Positions 11,915-27,000 of a stretch of DNA of 64,000 nt are shown in pieces (position 1 is the stretch's first letter; every line of letters begins with the position of its first letter). The stretch is from Oxyruncus cristatus. Its lineage: Eukaryota > Chordata > Aves > Passeriformes > Cotingidae. The notes under the pieces are model-generated. The model was not told the origin of the DNA, searched no databases, and worked only from the letters and a program-made list of their open reading frames with translations. The translations under genes were made by a program, and so were the position numbers. The DNA lies in NCBI GenBank assembly GCA_013399855.1, contig VXAY01002250.1:88990-152989 (forward strand). Direction: 5' to 3'.

Positions 11915-14900
11915 AGAAACCAGCATGCTGCTGCCAGTCTGTCTTCCCCTGTCCTAGTCTGCCCTTACACATTGAAATCGGGAAGGGAGCCCCCAAAAGC
12001 CATGCCTTGCGAGTGATTTACACAGAGGGTGGCTAAGGCAAAGCAATGTATGTGACTGGGAACAATCCTGAGCTGGTAGGAGCACGGACAACACGGTCCA
12101 TTCATAATTGCTCTATTTCCTCTCCAGGATCTCCAGCAAAGTATGAAAGGCTTAAGTAATTGATCAGCATCATTCAAAGGAAACATTTTTTTCCAGATCT
12201 CTGTTTCAGTTTGCTTATAAAAAAAAAAAAAAATCTCAGAACCATTTTCCTGCAAGGAGTCCAAGTGTAAATATCATCCATGAGGAGAGACTCTCTGCAA
12301 TTAAAACTGTCCTTGCTTTGTTCATACCACTAAAGACACAGTGTTCTGCCTAATGAAAGGTCACAAAACAGCAGAAATTTGAGTGCGTCTATCAGCAATC
12401 CAGGATATTTCACATGAAGCCTGTAACCCATCCAGTAAACATATATACATATATGCATATTTACAGATATTTATATACACACACATACATACAATGAAGG
12501 ACGAAATACTTCTTTTAATAGCGTGACCTTGTTGTTTTGTACCACTGTTTGAAAAAGGGGTTATTAATGAAGCCAGCAGAAGTGCAGCATTGTTTGTTAA
12601 GGCAGTGAAAACACCCATTCCTCCTTTTTTCAGCCAAACTGAACCCCTCACATACATCCACACTCTTGCAGTGTTTAGGTGTAAATAACACCCGGTGTGT
12701 ACAAAGCTCCCCCTTTCATATTCATTACTGTCATAGCTTTGAAAGGAAAAAAGCAGAGGTCATTTATTAGAGGTTACTTTTCATGCAAAACACCCTGTGG
12801 TTGCTGTCATTCAGAACTACTTAGTCTACGCCCTCAGTCATCTATTAGCAGGGCTTCAGGTCATAACCTTTAGTGGCATTTGGAATCCCAGAACCTCTGA
12901 TTAGTGCAGGATTTACATATCCTTCAGTAAAAAATGCTCAGCTATAGAAATGCATGAAGTGTTGTAAATTTGTTTGGCCTTTTGTCTGGAATACATATGA
13001 ACTCTGCATTCAAAGCAGGGTGCATTAAACTATATTTGTTTATCGTGTTATAGCTCCTCTATTAATGGGGCGTCAGTTAACCCATTAAAGACAAACTGTC
13101 CTTTCAAAAATGGGCTCATAAGTGAGCACAGAGAGGAGGTGGATGCCAGCGCAATTAATAGGTTCAGATTACACAAGCCAACTGTTGGTGCTTCTTCAGG
13201 CCTGTTATATTTTTCTCCGAGAAGTAGCCATGCCTGTACAAAGTTTGATTTAATGGTCTATGCTGGGATCCATACCATGAAATTTTACTGGAAGGTGTGA
13301 GAATACTACTGAGTATGGCCTTGGCAGATGGTAGCAAGGTGTAACCAATCACACATTTTTGAGTTTCAGTAGCACAGAAACATCATTCATTTGCAATATG
13401 GGATCAATACATGTTATTTCTTTTTTTGTTGCTGGAATTTAGAAATAAAGCAAATTACACTTGTTCTTCTAAAAGAATGTCATTGACAAGCATTAGCATG
13501 ACTAATTGGCTGATTTAGCTCAGCAGATAGGATTTGTCAAACAATACTAAGCCAGTTTCCCAGATATTTGAGTACTTGGGGTGCTGTCTACATTCTCATG
13601 TATTTCAAGGAAAATATTTTTAAAGGGTATAACATTCAAGGCACATGGCTAGAATCAGTCATCTGTGTATTTGAGAGGACTTCAACTGTACTAAGTCCTC
13701 TAAGTCATACATAGTGAAAGACCATCTATTTTTCATTCAGGTTGGTTATGACTCTCTTGACTGGACATGAATTCTAATAGTGATGACAAAAGTGATACCC
13801 TGCTGGAGGGGGGGACTTCTCTGTGCCTTGACAGACCTTGACCAGAATGTTCCAACCTTTGAGTCAAATGAAATTCTACGTGAAAGATCTTTTAGCCTGT
13901 GATCTTCCTCCCAAGGAAGTTAATTTGGATGTCAGTGAGTGCCGGTGAGTACACAGCAACCAGAATACTTGAACGGAGTATTTTTCACACACACATTATG
14001 ACTTTAAGTGACTATGTGTACCTTCTAGGTAAAGCTAGAGACAGTTTCACCCTACATTTACCAAAATAAATATTATTATAAATATTATTAATACCTTCCT
14101 ACATAAATGAATACATGATCATGCATATAGTCTGGTGGACATCTTTGGCCTCCAGTTCCTTCCAATTTACAGTCCAACTGAGAGATGACACTTAGAAGTC
14201 AGTCTCAACTTCAAAGAGTAACCTCAGCCACCTACCTCCTCCCTGCCAAATCCAGCATCATTTTTGCGTGTCCTGGTGTTTCATAAACTCAGATGTAAGA
14301 AGAACTCCTTGATGTTCTGCAAATATCAGTGGGAGACATGGTCTGAAGGGATGCTTCCTGCATGGATGGAGCTCTGGAAGATTGACCCATGGTCAGCAAA
14401 GAGGACATGACTCTGCAGGTCTATCACATGTCAACATCCAAATGACTGTCCAGCTCTGTAGGTACTACTCTTTGACTTGCCTGCAACAAGTCGAGAATGT
14501 CAGAATGGCTTGGTCCTCTGAGTGTGATACTTGAATTTTGATGTCATGGCTGTGCGTTGCTTCATCCAGAGGCTGCAGTTCTCGAGGAAGGAGGTCAGGC
14601 ATTTAAATGTATCTCCTGGTTTAAATTAAACTCAGCTATAAGAGGCAGAGAGACTCCACATTTGGATGATTTGCTGCAATGGCTTGGAACCAAACCATCC
14701 CCCAGGGGAGCAGAAGGACACAGTGTCACATTTAAATTAAGAGCAATGGGGAAGGACTGTGAACATATGAACTGTATCTCAGGTGATAGTAAACCTGACT
14801 TTTTCAAGTCAAGAAAATAGTTCAAGGCATATGGGCTGAAACTGAGACCCAATCTAGTCACAGCCCAAGAAGAAAACCCGCTCCTATGGCTCTCCTTTAC

Positions 14901-17900
14901 CACAGAGAAGCAATACCTTTCTAATTATAGGAGACATCAAAAAGTCTATCTGTGTCAGACAGAAGGCTAAAATACTTACCTAGAATATGTCATTTTCCTG
15001 CAACATGAGGTTCTGGCATGGGTATCTTCATTGATCAGGCTTCCATACACCCTGAAGGTTACCAAACTCATCAGGGTGGAATCACATGTGCTCATCTTAT
15101 TTTAGCTTTCATATTTCGAAGCAGAACCAAAGGAAAGGCAGAGAGCAATTTTCCATTTTGCAGGATCAGAAAAGAGAATGACATAGAGCCAACAATCACA
15201 TGAGTTCAGCAGCAAAGCTGAGGACATTTCCTATGGAAATACAAGGTGAAGAATGACTAACTACAGGACGCACATCAAGGGTCTAGCCATGTCTCCCATT
15301 CATTTTTTGAAATCCTGAAATGCTACTGATTCTCCAACATTATACTCAGAAGTTGGAGGAGGAGGGACGCTGTCAGATGAGCATGATATCTGATGCACCT
15401 GATCCACACAGAGAGAACCTGAAATGCACAAGAAAATGCTCTCTGCCATTCTCATCCAGATGTGCCACTGCCCGTGCACACATTAATATGTGGAGTAAAC
15501 AACACATAAAAAGTTCATCAGTAGGTGTCATGGTTTTTCTAGAAGAACAGAGATGAGAGATGTTTTTCTGAGCTTTCATGGGATTTCAGAAAAAAACTCA
15601 TCAGTCAGCCCCTGATGACAAAAAAGTCTTCACGCACAGGACAATGCTCACCACCCTGGGGAACATATCAAGGGTATGGTAGGATTAATAATGGGAGACA
15701 ATGAAAAGTGATAGAGAATGGAAAATAAGGAGTAGTAAAAGGCATGGAAAAATGGGATCAAAGCAGTAAAATCACTTTAAGCAAACTTTCTTACATGGTT
15801 GGGTGAAAAGAATAGACACCTGCTATGGACATCCCTTAACTTATTACAGCTGCTTGTCAGCACAAGTAAGGTGAGTCTACAGATACCTCTGAGCCTCATG
15901 ACTTCTGCCTGCCTGTGGTATGCATATCTATTCAAAGTTAAAATGGTCAAAGTGAGCAGCACTCAGCAAAACAGAGATTTTTCTGGTAATATGAAGAAAG
16001 AGAACTGGAAAACTCTGTTCTTTTATATCCAGTGATATAAAAGATGACTAGCTTCAGCAATTTTTAAGAGAATTTGCTTTCTTTTACTAGTTAAGCAGTT
16101 AGTCTTCATTCATCAAAGCTTCTACACCAACTTTAGACTGTTAAACAACAGCAGGACTCTAGACTGAATATGAATGTTTTGCTAAAATGAGACCCAAGGA
16201 AACCATCTCTTTACATAGAAGTCAGGGAATGCTTTGCAACCGGCTTCAGTGAGAGAAGACTGAATCCCATGTTGCACAATTACAAATTGTATTTAAAAAT
16301 GAATTTAATTTAGAAATATTTTCATTGAGATAAATACCATATTTTGTCACAGAAATCCTCTACCCTTTGTTCTCCTCAAAAGCTGTTAATGTTTGAACTG
16401 GAGGTGATAAGTAAATTCAAGCATTGATCTGTCCCTGCTACTGAACAGGACAAACTACTGTTAAGGTCAGCACTGAGAAGAGTTGCCATCAGATCCCTGC
16501 CATGTCCTATCAGGTACTCACGTATTTTTGATGTATCAGAAACGCACTGTGATTTAGTTCAATGAGATGTTTTTAGCTTCTGTTGGACCTTGAATGTGAA
16601 TCACATGTTCTCAACTAAATAAGGAAAGAAAATTAAATACTATTTTGGTCAGCTTTCTACCATAAGTGAAAGTTTTGTGTTTGCACATGCAGACATGTAT
16701 ATCTCCATACATGCATACGATTTTTAGTGGATTATTCTGATTGTCTGTCTTACAGCTGCAACACATTTGCTGCATTTAAGAACTCTGCAACCTTCCCCTG
16801 CATAGGAGACTCTGATTGTAAGAGAAGACCCATCTGTATGTTCTCCCCTGTGCTTCTCCCTCCTCTGCTTCAGTATTCCCCCTCCTCCTGACACTTGCTC
16901 AGACAAGAAGGTCTGATAATTTTCCCACTTCACAGGTTAACTCATTTTATTACACCACCATTCTTCAAAATTCGCCACCCTTGCCCGTGTTTGCAGTGCC
17001 TGTGCACTACGGCACCTTCAAATATAACTCTCTTCTGTCTTAGGGGCTTGTGCATTGACCTTATCAACTTCCCTTGGAACGACAGTCAGAAACAGCACTT
17101 TAAACACCAGATTTATTTAAAAATTAAGTGATCAAGAGAGCACAGCACAACCAGAGCTTTGGGAACACTTTTTTTTTCCCCTCTGTCTCTCCTGCTGACT
17201 GGCTATTAAGACTTCTGGCAAGTTACTGAGTTTCTCTGTGCTTCAGTTCAGTGCTCAGACACGTCTCTCTCTAAACTTCACAGTCTCAGAGATGAGGACC
17301 GTCTTTTACTCCAGATTTGCAAACTAAGTGGCACAGTAAAGCCTTGTTAGTAGCTGGGGTCTGTAGGTATTATGGCAATACCACAAATGCTGTTAATGTT
17401 TCATAATCAAATACCGCACTGCAAATGTATTTAGCACCCGACAGTCAAATAACATAATAGGTCCCTGCCACATAATCAAGGTTAGATTTCACTTGAAACA
17501 ATAACACTAAAGAAGTCATCTGACTGCAGAAACTAGAGCAGACTTGAGATACAGCCTCTGTGACATTTTCCTGGCTTACACAAGCATTTTCTGCCTTCCA
17601 TCTGAGCTGCCACGGCCTGACTTGTTTGCCTTCATAACAGAAGGGGTGGTGGGTTCAGGGTTTGTGGTGGCCACAGGGCTTTTTGTCAGCCCAGCACATG
17701 AGCAGAGTGGGTGCTTCTGCCTGAAAAAGGTGCTATGTATAAATACCCTTACTCAGCTGATGGCTGAGTGTGAAGCTGCCCAGCAGAGCAGGCTGTAGCA
17801 CAGGTGAACAAACAGAAATAGTGAAGAGGAAATCACCATCTCCTAAAAGGGCCTGCAACACTGTGCCCAGTCAGGACTCTGCTGTCCCCTCCTACAAAGA

Positions 17901-20900
17901 GGAGGTTGCAGTAGCTATACAAATATCTACTAACTTCATTGCAAGACATGTGGCAGAGATAAAGTAGGTGACGAACATGAAAGGCATGCTTTCTTAGATA
18001 GCCATATTTATAATTTGTAGGCATACACACACATTGTACAGCAAAACTGGGACCTAGACAATTTGTATGCATTGATTTTTGCACTAGACTCAAGCTGTTC
18101 AGTTCACCTCTGACATCTCTTAGTAGATTTTTTTTTTTTAAACTACCATGTGACATGAAGTGAAAAAATCCCTGTTGAGCTGCCTCTATCACCAGTGTCT
18201 TCACCTCACTGAACTTTCCCAGTAAAGCATCCATGAAACACAATGATGCCACTTTTAGTCATTGTCTCATTTTCCAGCTGTTGGTAATGGACACACTGTG
18301 CCTTAGCCTGTAATGATAAAACTGAAACCACACTCTCTGTGTTTACAGGTCTCTGCTCTTTTGAAGTGGTGACATCTATCCTAAAATAGGTCTTTTTGGC
18401 TACAACTGGAAAAGTACACCACTAAGGCACTTAGCTGAAACGTATTTTAAAGACGTGAGAAGAATTATCTTCAACAAATATCATAAACAGAATGGTGTGG
18501 TTTTATGATTTTTAAACACTAGAGATTTATAAAGAAAAGCAAAATAAAAAAAAATCCAAACCAACCAAAAATTTAAATGGGTTTTGTCTTTGTATATCAT
18601 CAAATCTTTTGAAATGTTTTAGTTGTTGGTGCTGCCTGGGAAGACTAAGGAAAAGGCTGTAGCCAGCAATAGGGAGGTCCCTCTTCTCTGTTCCTGCAAG
18701 TCTCGTGCATTGCCATAAATTATCATCTGAAGGCTTTCCCAGAAAGACAAACCTCAATTAACAGACAGCTGAGGTAGCAGGTGGCATTTCAAAATCAGGA
18801 GGTGGCACGGTCCCATCTTGATGAACTCCAGCAACATGAGGCTAATGGGAGAATCCCCTCTGGTTTACAGGGTCACACATGTGACTGCACTAAATTAAAC
18901 CAGTCATGAACTCTCACTTCCAGTGGGTCAAGATTTGGGAAACCTCTAAAGATAGAAGGAAGTAGCTAGTCCTGTGCAGCCCACTGCCCCAGGCTCCATG
19001 TCTTCAGCTGGAATCCCCCTGCCAACCAGAATCATTTGGAAGGTGTGTTACACACCAAAGTTATCCCCATAAACACTGCCCTACATTTATCCCTCCTTGT
19101 TTCACTACCCACAAGAGCAAGTGAAAAGCATGCAAATATAGCCTACCATCTTCTATTCGAAATCTAACAGTGATAAAACCTAGGAATCAGCCTCTTGTTT
19201 TCCCATTATTATACCCATTGCAATGGGGATGACCTGGAGGTGGGAATGGGAGAAGAGAGAGCACAAGATGTTTCCAAAACTCACAGATGATCTATCTCAA
19301 AGATGTTTTGCACCTGGGAGGGAAACCAGTCATGTATGAATGGCAGTAGTTACCTAATCCCTACATCCACAGAGAACTGGAGAAGAGCATTAAAGGCTGA
19401 GGCAGTTCAGCTTGTTCCTGTTGAAAGCCCCTGTTTTGGCCACCCACCACCAAGCTGAGGCTGAGTCGTACCATTTTCTTCTTACCTTGCCTGTCTCTCC
19501 ACCCTCTCATCCCCAGTTTAAGTCGGAAACCAGTCAAATGTTTTCCTTAGGCTTGCAAGTCATTGTAGATTTGGGTTGTTGGGCGCTTGGGGTTTTTTGT
19601 TTCTTTTTTTTTTTTAATGAAAATGCCAGTTTGTAACATTTGGATTTTATAAAGGTGGCTGTGTCTTAAAAAAGAAAAAGAAAGAATGAAGATTATTATT
19701 TTACACAGTGAAGTGGACACCCTATATGGCTAATTCTTGAGTTAAATGAGTTTTCCAAGAAAATGTTTAGTCTTTCACTGAACAATTATTTTAAATACCT
19801 TGCCACCAAGAAGTAAGGCAGTCTAAGTTTTATGAACATATATTTTTTTCCTTTCACGGAAACATTTGCTTGACTGATCCTTTATAGTTTCAGAAACAAA
19901 TACAAGTGCATTTGCTTAAAATAACAAAACCACACACAATACTTAACTCATTAGGATGATTTAGGGGTGGTTCAGTATTTCTTTTGGCTGAGTGCTCTGG
20001 ATCAAATCCCATGTACACAGTCTTGTATTTTACACTAATACTTTTACTTCAGGTTATACAGTAATCTCTGTCAGACGCTGTGCCCCAAGTACAGTATTAA
20101 AAGCTATCTGCTTGTGGAATGTCTCTGTCAAAAGGGCATGTGCAAAATAGATTCTAAAAATTAAACTTGTTTCATGCATTACACTTCATGGGTGTTAGCA
20201 CGGAGAATTAACTGAGATAGTAAACCCATACTCCCCACCACTTAAAAGATAAACACAGTCACTGAGCAAGGGATGTATTTGCAACTGTGAGGAAAAAATT
20301 TGCTTCAGTTCTAGAAAAACTGTCTCAGACTGTCCTCTTTCCTTTTTATGCCTGACACATGTAGAAATTAAATCTGTTAAGTTGTAAATTTAATTAAAAG
20401 AAACCTCATAAAATACATTATTACAATCTCCAGGAGTACTTCTCTGTACCAAACTTTTATTGGCTTCACTTTTTATGTGCCAGAATAATCCTTTGTGAAA
20501 TTTCTCCTTAAATATTTTTAATTTATATCTCTCTAGCTGGTGACACTCACACTTAAACATCCCTGCGGAATGGAGGCAGCTGTCTGTACCCACTGTGTGT
20601 TGAGTGCGTGGCATAAGGTTTACCAGCTGAAACTTGCCAAATGCCATCCTGTGACCCCACTCAACTCCCTGCTGCTCGTGACCATTTAGGCACCAAAATG
20701 TTACTTTGAGGAAGGCCGACAGAATTCTGACCTAGAGAAGATCATGTATTTACAGGCCCCATTCTGCCATCGTTCTGCAGAAGGTTTCTAATGTTTCTAG
20801 TTTCCTACTGGCTTAATTAGAGCTGCAGGGGAGCTTCTAATTTTTCTGGTCACACTTTATTATCCTCTGATTACCAACCATTAGTCTTCATCTTTCTCTA

Positions 20901-20948
20901 GGGCTTTTTTGTTGTTGTTTTTTGCAGGGGGGAGGTTGTTTTGGTTGG
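11915..20948. other. Intergenic sequence, no gene seen
   Basis: Non-coding. A TATA/CACA-rich stretch lies at 12438-12494. A block at 12690-13110, with even composition and many ATTA/TAAT words, could be a conserved non-coding element. I see no exon or mobile element I can defend. Confidence 0.5.
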
Positions 20949-21001
20949 TTTTTTTTTTTTTTTTTTTTGCTATTTAAAAATTTTTTTTTTTTTTTTTTTT
21001 A
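20949..21001. repeat. Poly-T tracts
   Basis: Two long T runs (about 20 and 23 bases) are separated by GCTATTTAAAAA. A third T run lies at 21231-21252, just before the single undetermined base at 21272. Confidence 0.9.
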
Positions 21002-24000
21002 AACGGTCAGGAATGAAATACATGTTGAAAATCAATTTCCTTTCGTCAAAGCGGTTGCTGGCTGGGGGTGATAATTTCTTTGTTCGTATCAGATGCAGAA
21101 CTATTGTCTTGGCCTTCCAAATTGGTGCGCCGCACCCCACGCTGTCTGCAAGCATCAGTATGGAGCCATGCACAGTAGATGCTGAATGCACTGTATAACG
21201 GAGGTGTCCCTGTCTAACAAAAACTAACTCCCTTTTTTTTTTTTTTTTTTTTGGAATAGGTATGGAGATAGNATGGAATAGAAATAATAAGACAACCTCA
21301 GAGCATTTTAGTCCACATTTCTCTATTTCCTTCCCATAAAAGGTCTCAAAGAAATGCAAAGCACCATTGAAGAGTTCAAAGACATACCTCAGAATGTGAC
21401 TGCACATTCAAGGCACACTGACATATTCAAGACTGGATAGCTCTATTGGAGGGGGGAAAAAAAAAGAAAGAGAGAGAGAGAAAAGAAAGAAAAAGGCTCA
21501 GCATACAAAATACAATACACAGTATCTAGTTCTACTCTGTGAAACTCACTGCATTCATTTTGCTCACTGAGCAAACTAGGTCCCAGTGTATAACACACAC
21601 AATAAATCTAACCTTTTTTTTTTTTTTCATAGGAGCTCATTTTAGAGAAAATAAAAATTACTTGGTGTAAATGATGCAGAGCCTGATGCAGCTGAATTTA
21701 TAAATTGGGTTGAAAAGTTTGACATGCTGAATTAGATTATACCGTATAATGCATCACTAAGTAATTGATATGTACATTATGTGCAAAGAAAGCCCCGCTA
21801 ACTCATGTGTAACTCTTTTTTTTTGCATTGTTGTGTAACTTGGCCATCGGCTCATTGTTGGTTGAACAAATTTACAAAAGGATATTTAGTCCTTTGTAAG
21901 CTGAATGAAAATAAAATTTTGGTACATTCTGGTATTCTAACAATAAAATACAGGATAAAGACACATTTTTTTAAAAAGTAGAAAATACGTAGGAATGCAT
22001 CAGAGCATTTAAAGCTGTTTAGGGCTTTCCTCCCTACCCCCCATTTTTAGGCAAGTTTTCCTTACATTTGTTGAAGAACTGAAAAAGTCCAGAGGAAAGA
22101 TGTGCACTACCAGCACCAACTGGAGAGGTGATGGGGAATTGAAGGGAATGGGGAATATACAATTTCCTCAGCTAAAAGCAAACAATGTAACACAGATTTC
22201 TGTCTTCTGGGAGTACATTGGATTTTTTTTTTTTTAATTGTACCAGAAAGAAATTTCAGTTTTATACTAGCTGTTCAGTATATTTCCAGTCTTCCACTGA
22301 TGATCTGCATTTATTTCAAGGAGATGAGAGCATTTCCCTCTGCAATTACTGACATATCTGCTCTGATCCAATGCTGATTACAGCACAGGGTCTTAAATCT
22401 CTGTAATCTGTCTGAATGTTATTAAATATTAGATTTCAGTGTGATTTGTTTTCTTATCACTTTATTTGTAACTTTACTGCCATTCACTGCCAAGAGACCT
22501 CAAACTGGAGGCTATGACTTTAATCTCAATTTGTTATACTAAAATGCAAAATTAAAGAAAGATGAAGAAAGTTGAATATTACCAAGGAATGTAATTGATA
22601 ACATTGTGTCATTTTTGAGTTTTAATATTATAAACTGAATTTTATGATACTCTACCCTAATAGTGACATATTTAACATTTTAAGACTGGATATAATAATT
22701 TTATGGGACAAAATGGGTATAGTTAGAAGATTATACAGTAGTACTTTATCAAATCCCTGTATATAAAATACCAAAACACTATGATAAAATAATAGTAAGT
22801 TTTGCTTCTTCTTGGAGAAGAAAGTCTGCCTTTAATGTCTCCTCTTTTGTTCAAGACCTCCTGGAGGACTCTGGTTAGTAAGCAGTGTGGTGTGCAGCAC
22901 ATGCCACCATACCTCTGTGCATATGGGTAATAGACAGACAGCATTTACAGAGTACTGGCAGCTTTAATTTGAAAACGCAAAATAGGGACATTTTTATATC
23001 CTGACAAGTTCTGCTTTGCTTCCAGGCAATTGCAATTTGGTAGGTGCCCAAAGGACGTATACCAAAGGGACCAGGCACGAGCATGCTTTCAAACAGTACA
23101 GGAGCAGCCAGGAATGGATAAATTTGACTTCCCTCCTGTGTTTGACCAGTTCCCAAAACAGAGGTTCTCTTTTCTATATCGCCACCCAGACTCAGACTTT
23201 CTTACATCCAAGCCCCTCTAAAAGTAACCTCTAGCATGCTGCTGGTAATTGTGCTTGTTGATTTGCATCACATTTTCCCTCCAGTCTTCTCTTCCCCTGA
23301 CCCCCACCTACCTTCCCTCTCAGGCCATCCTTAAACTGTGGAGAACTCGGGATACAAAGAAATAGGAAACACGCAGAAATCCAAATCCACATTTCACGTT
23401 TGCTGCCTCACCAGAGTGGGGCAGGATATCACCATTTGTAACGTTGGTACACGTCTGTCATGGTAAAGGATGGCAACCTTCTGGATTGGGAAAAGGGAAT
23501 CATTCCCTGTCGCCAGGAGTACGAAATTCAGACAGCGTCCAAATCCAAAATAAAACCAAATTCAAAAAAATATATTGACAGAAATACTAGATGCTATGAC
23601 TGCAGCCCAGGATATAAAAATGGCAGCACCTCTGGAGATGAGATATAATCATATCTGCAAGGTACAGAAGTACAAAGAGGGAGGACAGCACAGGACTTGC
23701 CACCATGGAAATCTCCAGATCAGGATACGAACCCAGCAATTCCGTTGTGCTTTTTTCTGCCTAAATCACTATTCACCATCATCCAAGCAGTGTTCTTCCT
23801 TAACAGTCTCTCCTTAAAGTGCATATAATAAAATGAGGCCACTGAGATTTGTACATGGCTGGCCCTCTCCACTGATTTTAATTCACCAAGTAGAAATGCT
23901 GCACAAGGTCAGTTTATGTGGAAAAATCTGTATCAGCAGAGGCACACATTAACCCTTCTTTCAGAAGGAAATGATAGGATTTTGAGTTGGGGTTTTTTGT

Positions 24001-27000
24001 ATAGATTGGGAAAGGTGCCTACAGAAAGGAATAGTGGATACTTCGGATATCACTATGAAAAGACAATCTCGCTACATTGGATGTTCATGAAGGGGTTCAT
24101 GTTAGAGTTGGACTGCTCTAGAAAGTTCTGTCCAACAAGCTCAGGTGCCCCTGATGTGGAGCCCCAAGCATGACACTTTATTGTATAAATTTGTGAACTG
24201 TTACTGGTGAGATTTAGGGACAGAGCTCTATTCCTAAATCTTAGCCACCAAATACAGGTCAACAAAAGTCTTGCTACCTGGTTTATTTTCCTGGTTTGCT
24301 TTCAGATTCATACCCCAGATGAATATCCTAACACTTCCATTGTCTTTGTCCCTCTTCCTCCCTGCTTTTGTGCATTTACACACAAAGTGAAATATTCTCC
24401 ATTTTAGCCTGTGAGAGATATGTTTAATTTTTTAATTGTATTTTTTAATTCTGCAATATTACAGGATTGGGAAATTTTAGAGAAAAATTTAGGGAAACTC
24501 AGGGATGGCTACACAGCAAGAAAAAGACTACTAAAAACCTTCACAAATATCAAGGACAACATTCACCCAAAACAGAATCCAGCTAGATTCTCCCTCCATT
24601 CATGGACAGTCCTGGAAAGAAAGGTCATGATAATCTCCCTCTTGGAAGAGGATCACAAAATATTTTCTGAGATGTTAGTTTCAAACAGACATCAATCACC
24701 CTGCCTGCAACATTATCCCAGGGCTCAGTAAAGAAGAGAAACATTTATTTAAACATGCCAGCTGTGTTCAAAGTGAAAGAGAATTCCCCTAAAAATATTT
24801 GCAAAATAGAAACAAGCATCAATCCAAAAATAAAATTAAATAAAAATCATCCCATATTTATGAAACGAGAAGAGAAATAAAACCTGTCTGATCACACTGC
24901 AGAAGTAAGTGCACATTTCGTAGTACAAAGAAAGGAAGTGAAGCTAGCTTGTTTTCTCTGAGTTTTGTTTTTTTTACAAAGACACAAAATGGAAGCAAAA
25001 AAGAGGGGTGAAAATGTGAAGGGAAAAGGAAAGACTCACTCACAAGAAGGTTTTCTTTAATTCTATCTTTGGAGATGTCAGCAAACATAAAAAGCTGTGC
25101 CGGCAGCGGGACAAGTCGTTACAAATATTAGGAGCCGCATATTTTGCACCAGGTTGAAGTCCCAGGAGAACTGTAACCCCTAACCAGGAGCAACTGGCAG
25201 CACCCCCAAGGCTTTTCTGCCCAGGGCCAGGAGGGCAGAGCAGGCTCTGGAAGGGGCTGGGGCCAGCACCGGGCTGCATTGACCATCTTGGTGTCAGGGC
25301 ACTGCAGCAAAAAGAAGAGGACTCCGTGTACTTGCACGCTGTGGGGTGTTGTTCTAAAAATGACTCTTCCTGACACATGATTGCTGTGATTTGGCTCACT
25401 GCTCTATCAGAATAAAAAAATTAAAAAAAAAAAAACAACCAAACCGCAAACAAACAAAACCAAAGCCAGACACACACACACAAAATAAAACAAAAAAACC
25501 CCCCAAATAAACAACACAGCAACCCATAAAAGCCCAAGCACCCAAGAGGCCCATCCCAGAGCTGTAGCACCCCAGCAATAATTAAAGGGAACATTTTTAT
25601 ACTTTGGCATAATACAGTCATGGTGTTTGTGCTTGTCAAAACAAACAAACCATATTCAGGGAAATCTGTGGCACAAAAGAACTAGACAAATTATGGGGTA
25701 GAGGCAAACGTGGCCACACCATCAGCATTCAAGACCTGAAGAAAAGAGTGGAAACTTTCAGGGTCTGAATGCAGGAGTGGAAAAGCTAATTGAGCACAAA
25801 TGAAAGGATCTATTACGGCTGAAAGAATAAGTGAGAGTACAGGCAGGACAATACTCTCATTTATGATTCAAATATCCATGGATAGTGCAGTACAGCTTTA
25901 AATACAATTTACAGCCTTGATTACAAATGACTATGTGCATCAACTTGGAAGGAATGCAAGGACTATGAGCAAGAGAAAGAGCCTGCCTTGTCAGAAAGGA
26001 AGGAGAAGGGGATAAGTGACGGCAGAGCTGGGCTGGACACTCAGGAGCAATTGGAATGTGCAGAATTATGAAATAGGGCTTTTAAAAACCTGAAGATGAA
26101 CTGATTAGTGGTCAAGAAGGCTCACATTTAAAATAACCGAATTGCCCAGTGATAAGATTATATGGGGAGATTTATGCTTGATAATCACAGTGAGATCAAG
26201 GGGAAGGGAGTATCATTCTGTCCCTGTGTCTTCCAAATGCAAAATATAAATATATGAATGTAGTAAAAATAATAAGTACTGGAAATGAAGAGCAAGGACA
26301 GGCTCTTACTTTTATGAAAAGCAGCAGCAGCTTTTTTTCTCAGCCTACAGAAGACCCAAAACTGACCTGAAACCACCCGAGTCGTGAATTACTTTCTACC
26401 TAGAAATTGTCTGTATCCTCCCTACCTTTTTTTTTTTTCCCCCAGGCTCAGTTATGTTTTGTGAACCTAACATTACTTGTGTTAAATTTCCAAGCATTGG
26501 AAAATTCTAAAAATCTCATGAAAATCATGAAATGATTTGGGCTCTATAGAATAAAATTAGCACTAGCCTCTCCTGGATGGACATTGGCACCAAAGACAGT
26601 GCTCCCTGAGGTTTCACAGGCTGTATGTTCCCGTGTTTTCTCTTCCACACCCATTCTCTGCTCCAGAGGACATTGCGTACCACAGCAGCTAACAATAGTC
26701 AGGAAAATGCCATCAATCCTCCACAGGTCACAATTTCCCAGTCATCCCAGAGCCTGTCTGAAACCAGAAACTCAGTAAAAAGCAACTAGTGGGAGCAACA
26801 CCTCGGTGACAAGGAGTCAAGCACAAGCAGAGGCAAATAGCTGAATGAAGTTGTGACCTTCACACCTGCAGAACACCAGCACCTGAGAGAACTCAGCTCT
26901 GCTATGCTTTTTACTGGTATTGCCTGAAAAATACAGATAAGTATGAGTTTACCTCTTTCTCTAGGTGGCCTCTATACGTTGTTTCCCCCAAGCGGAAATC

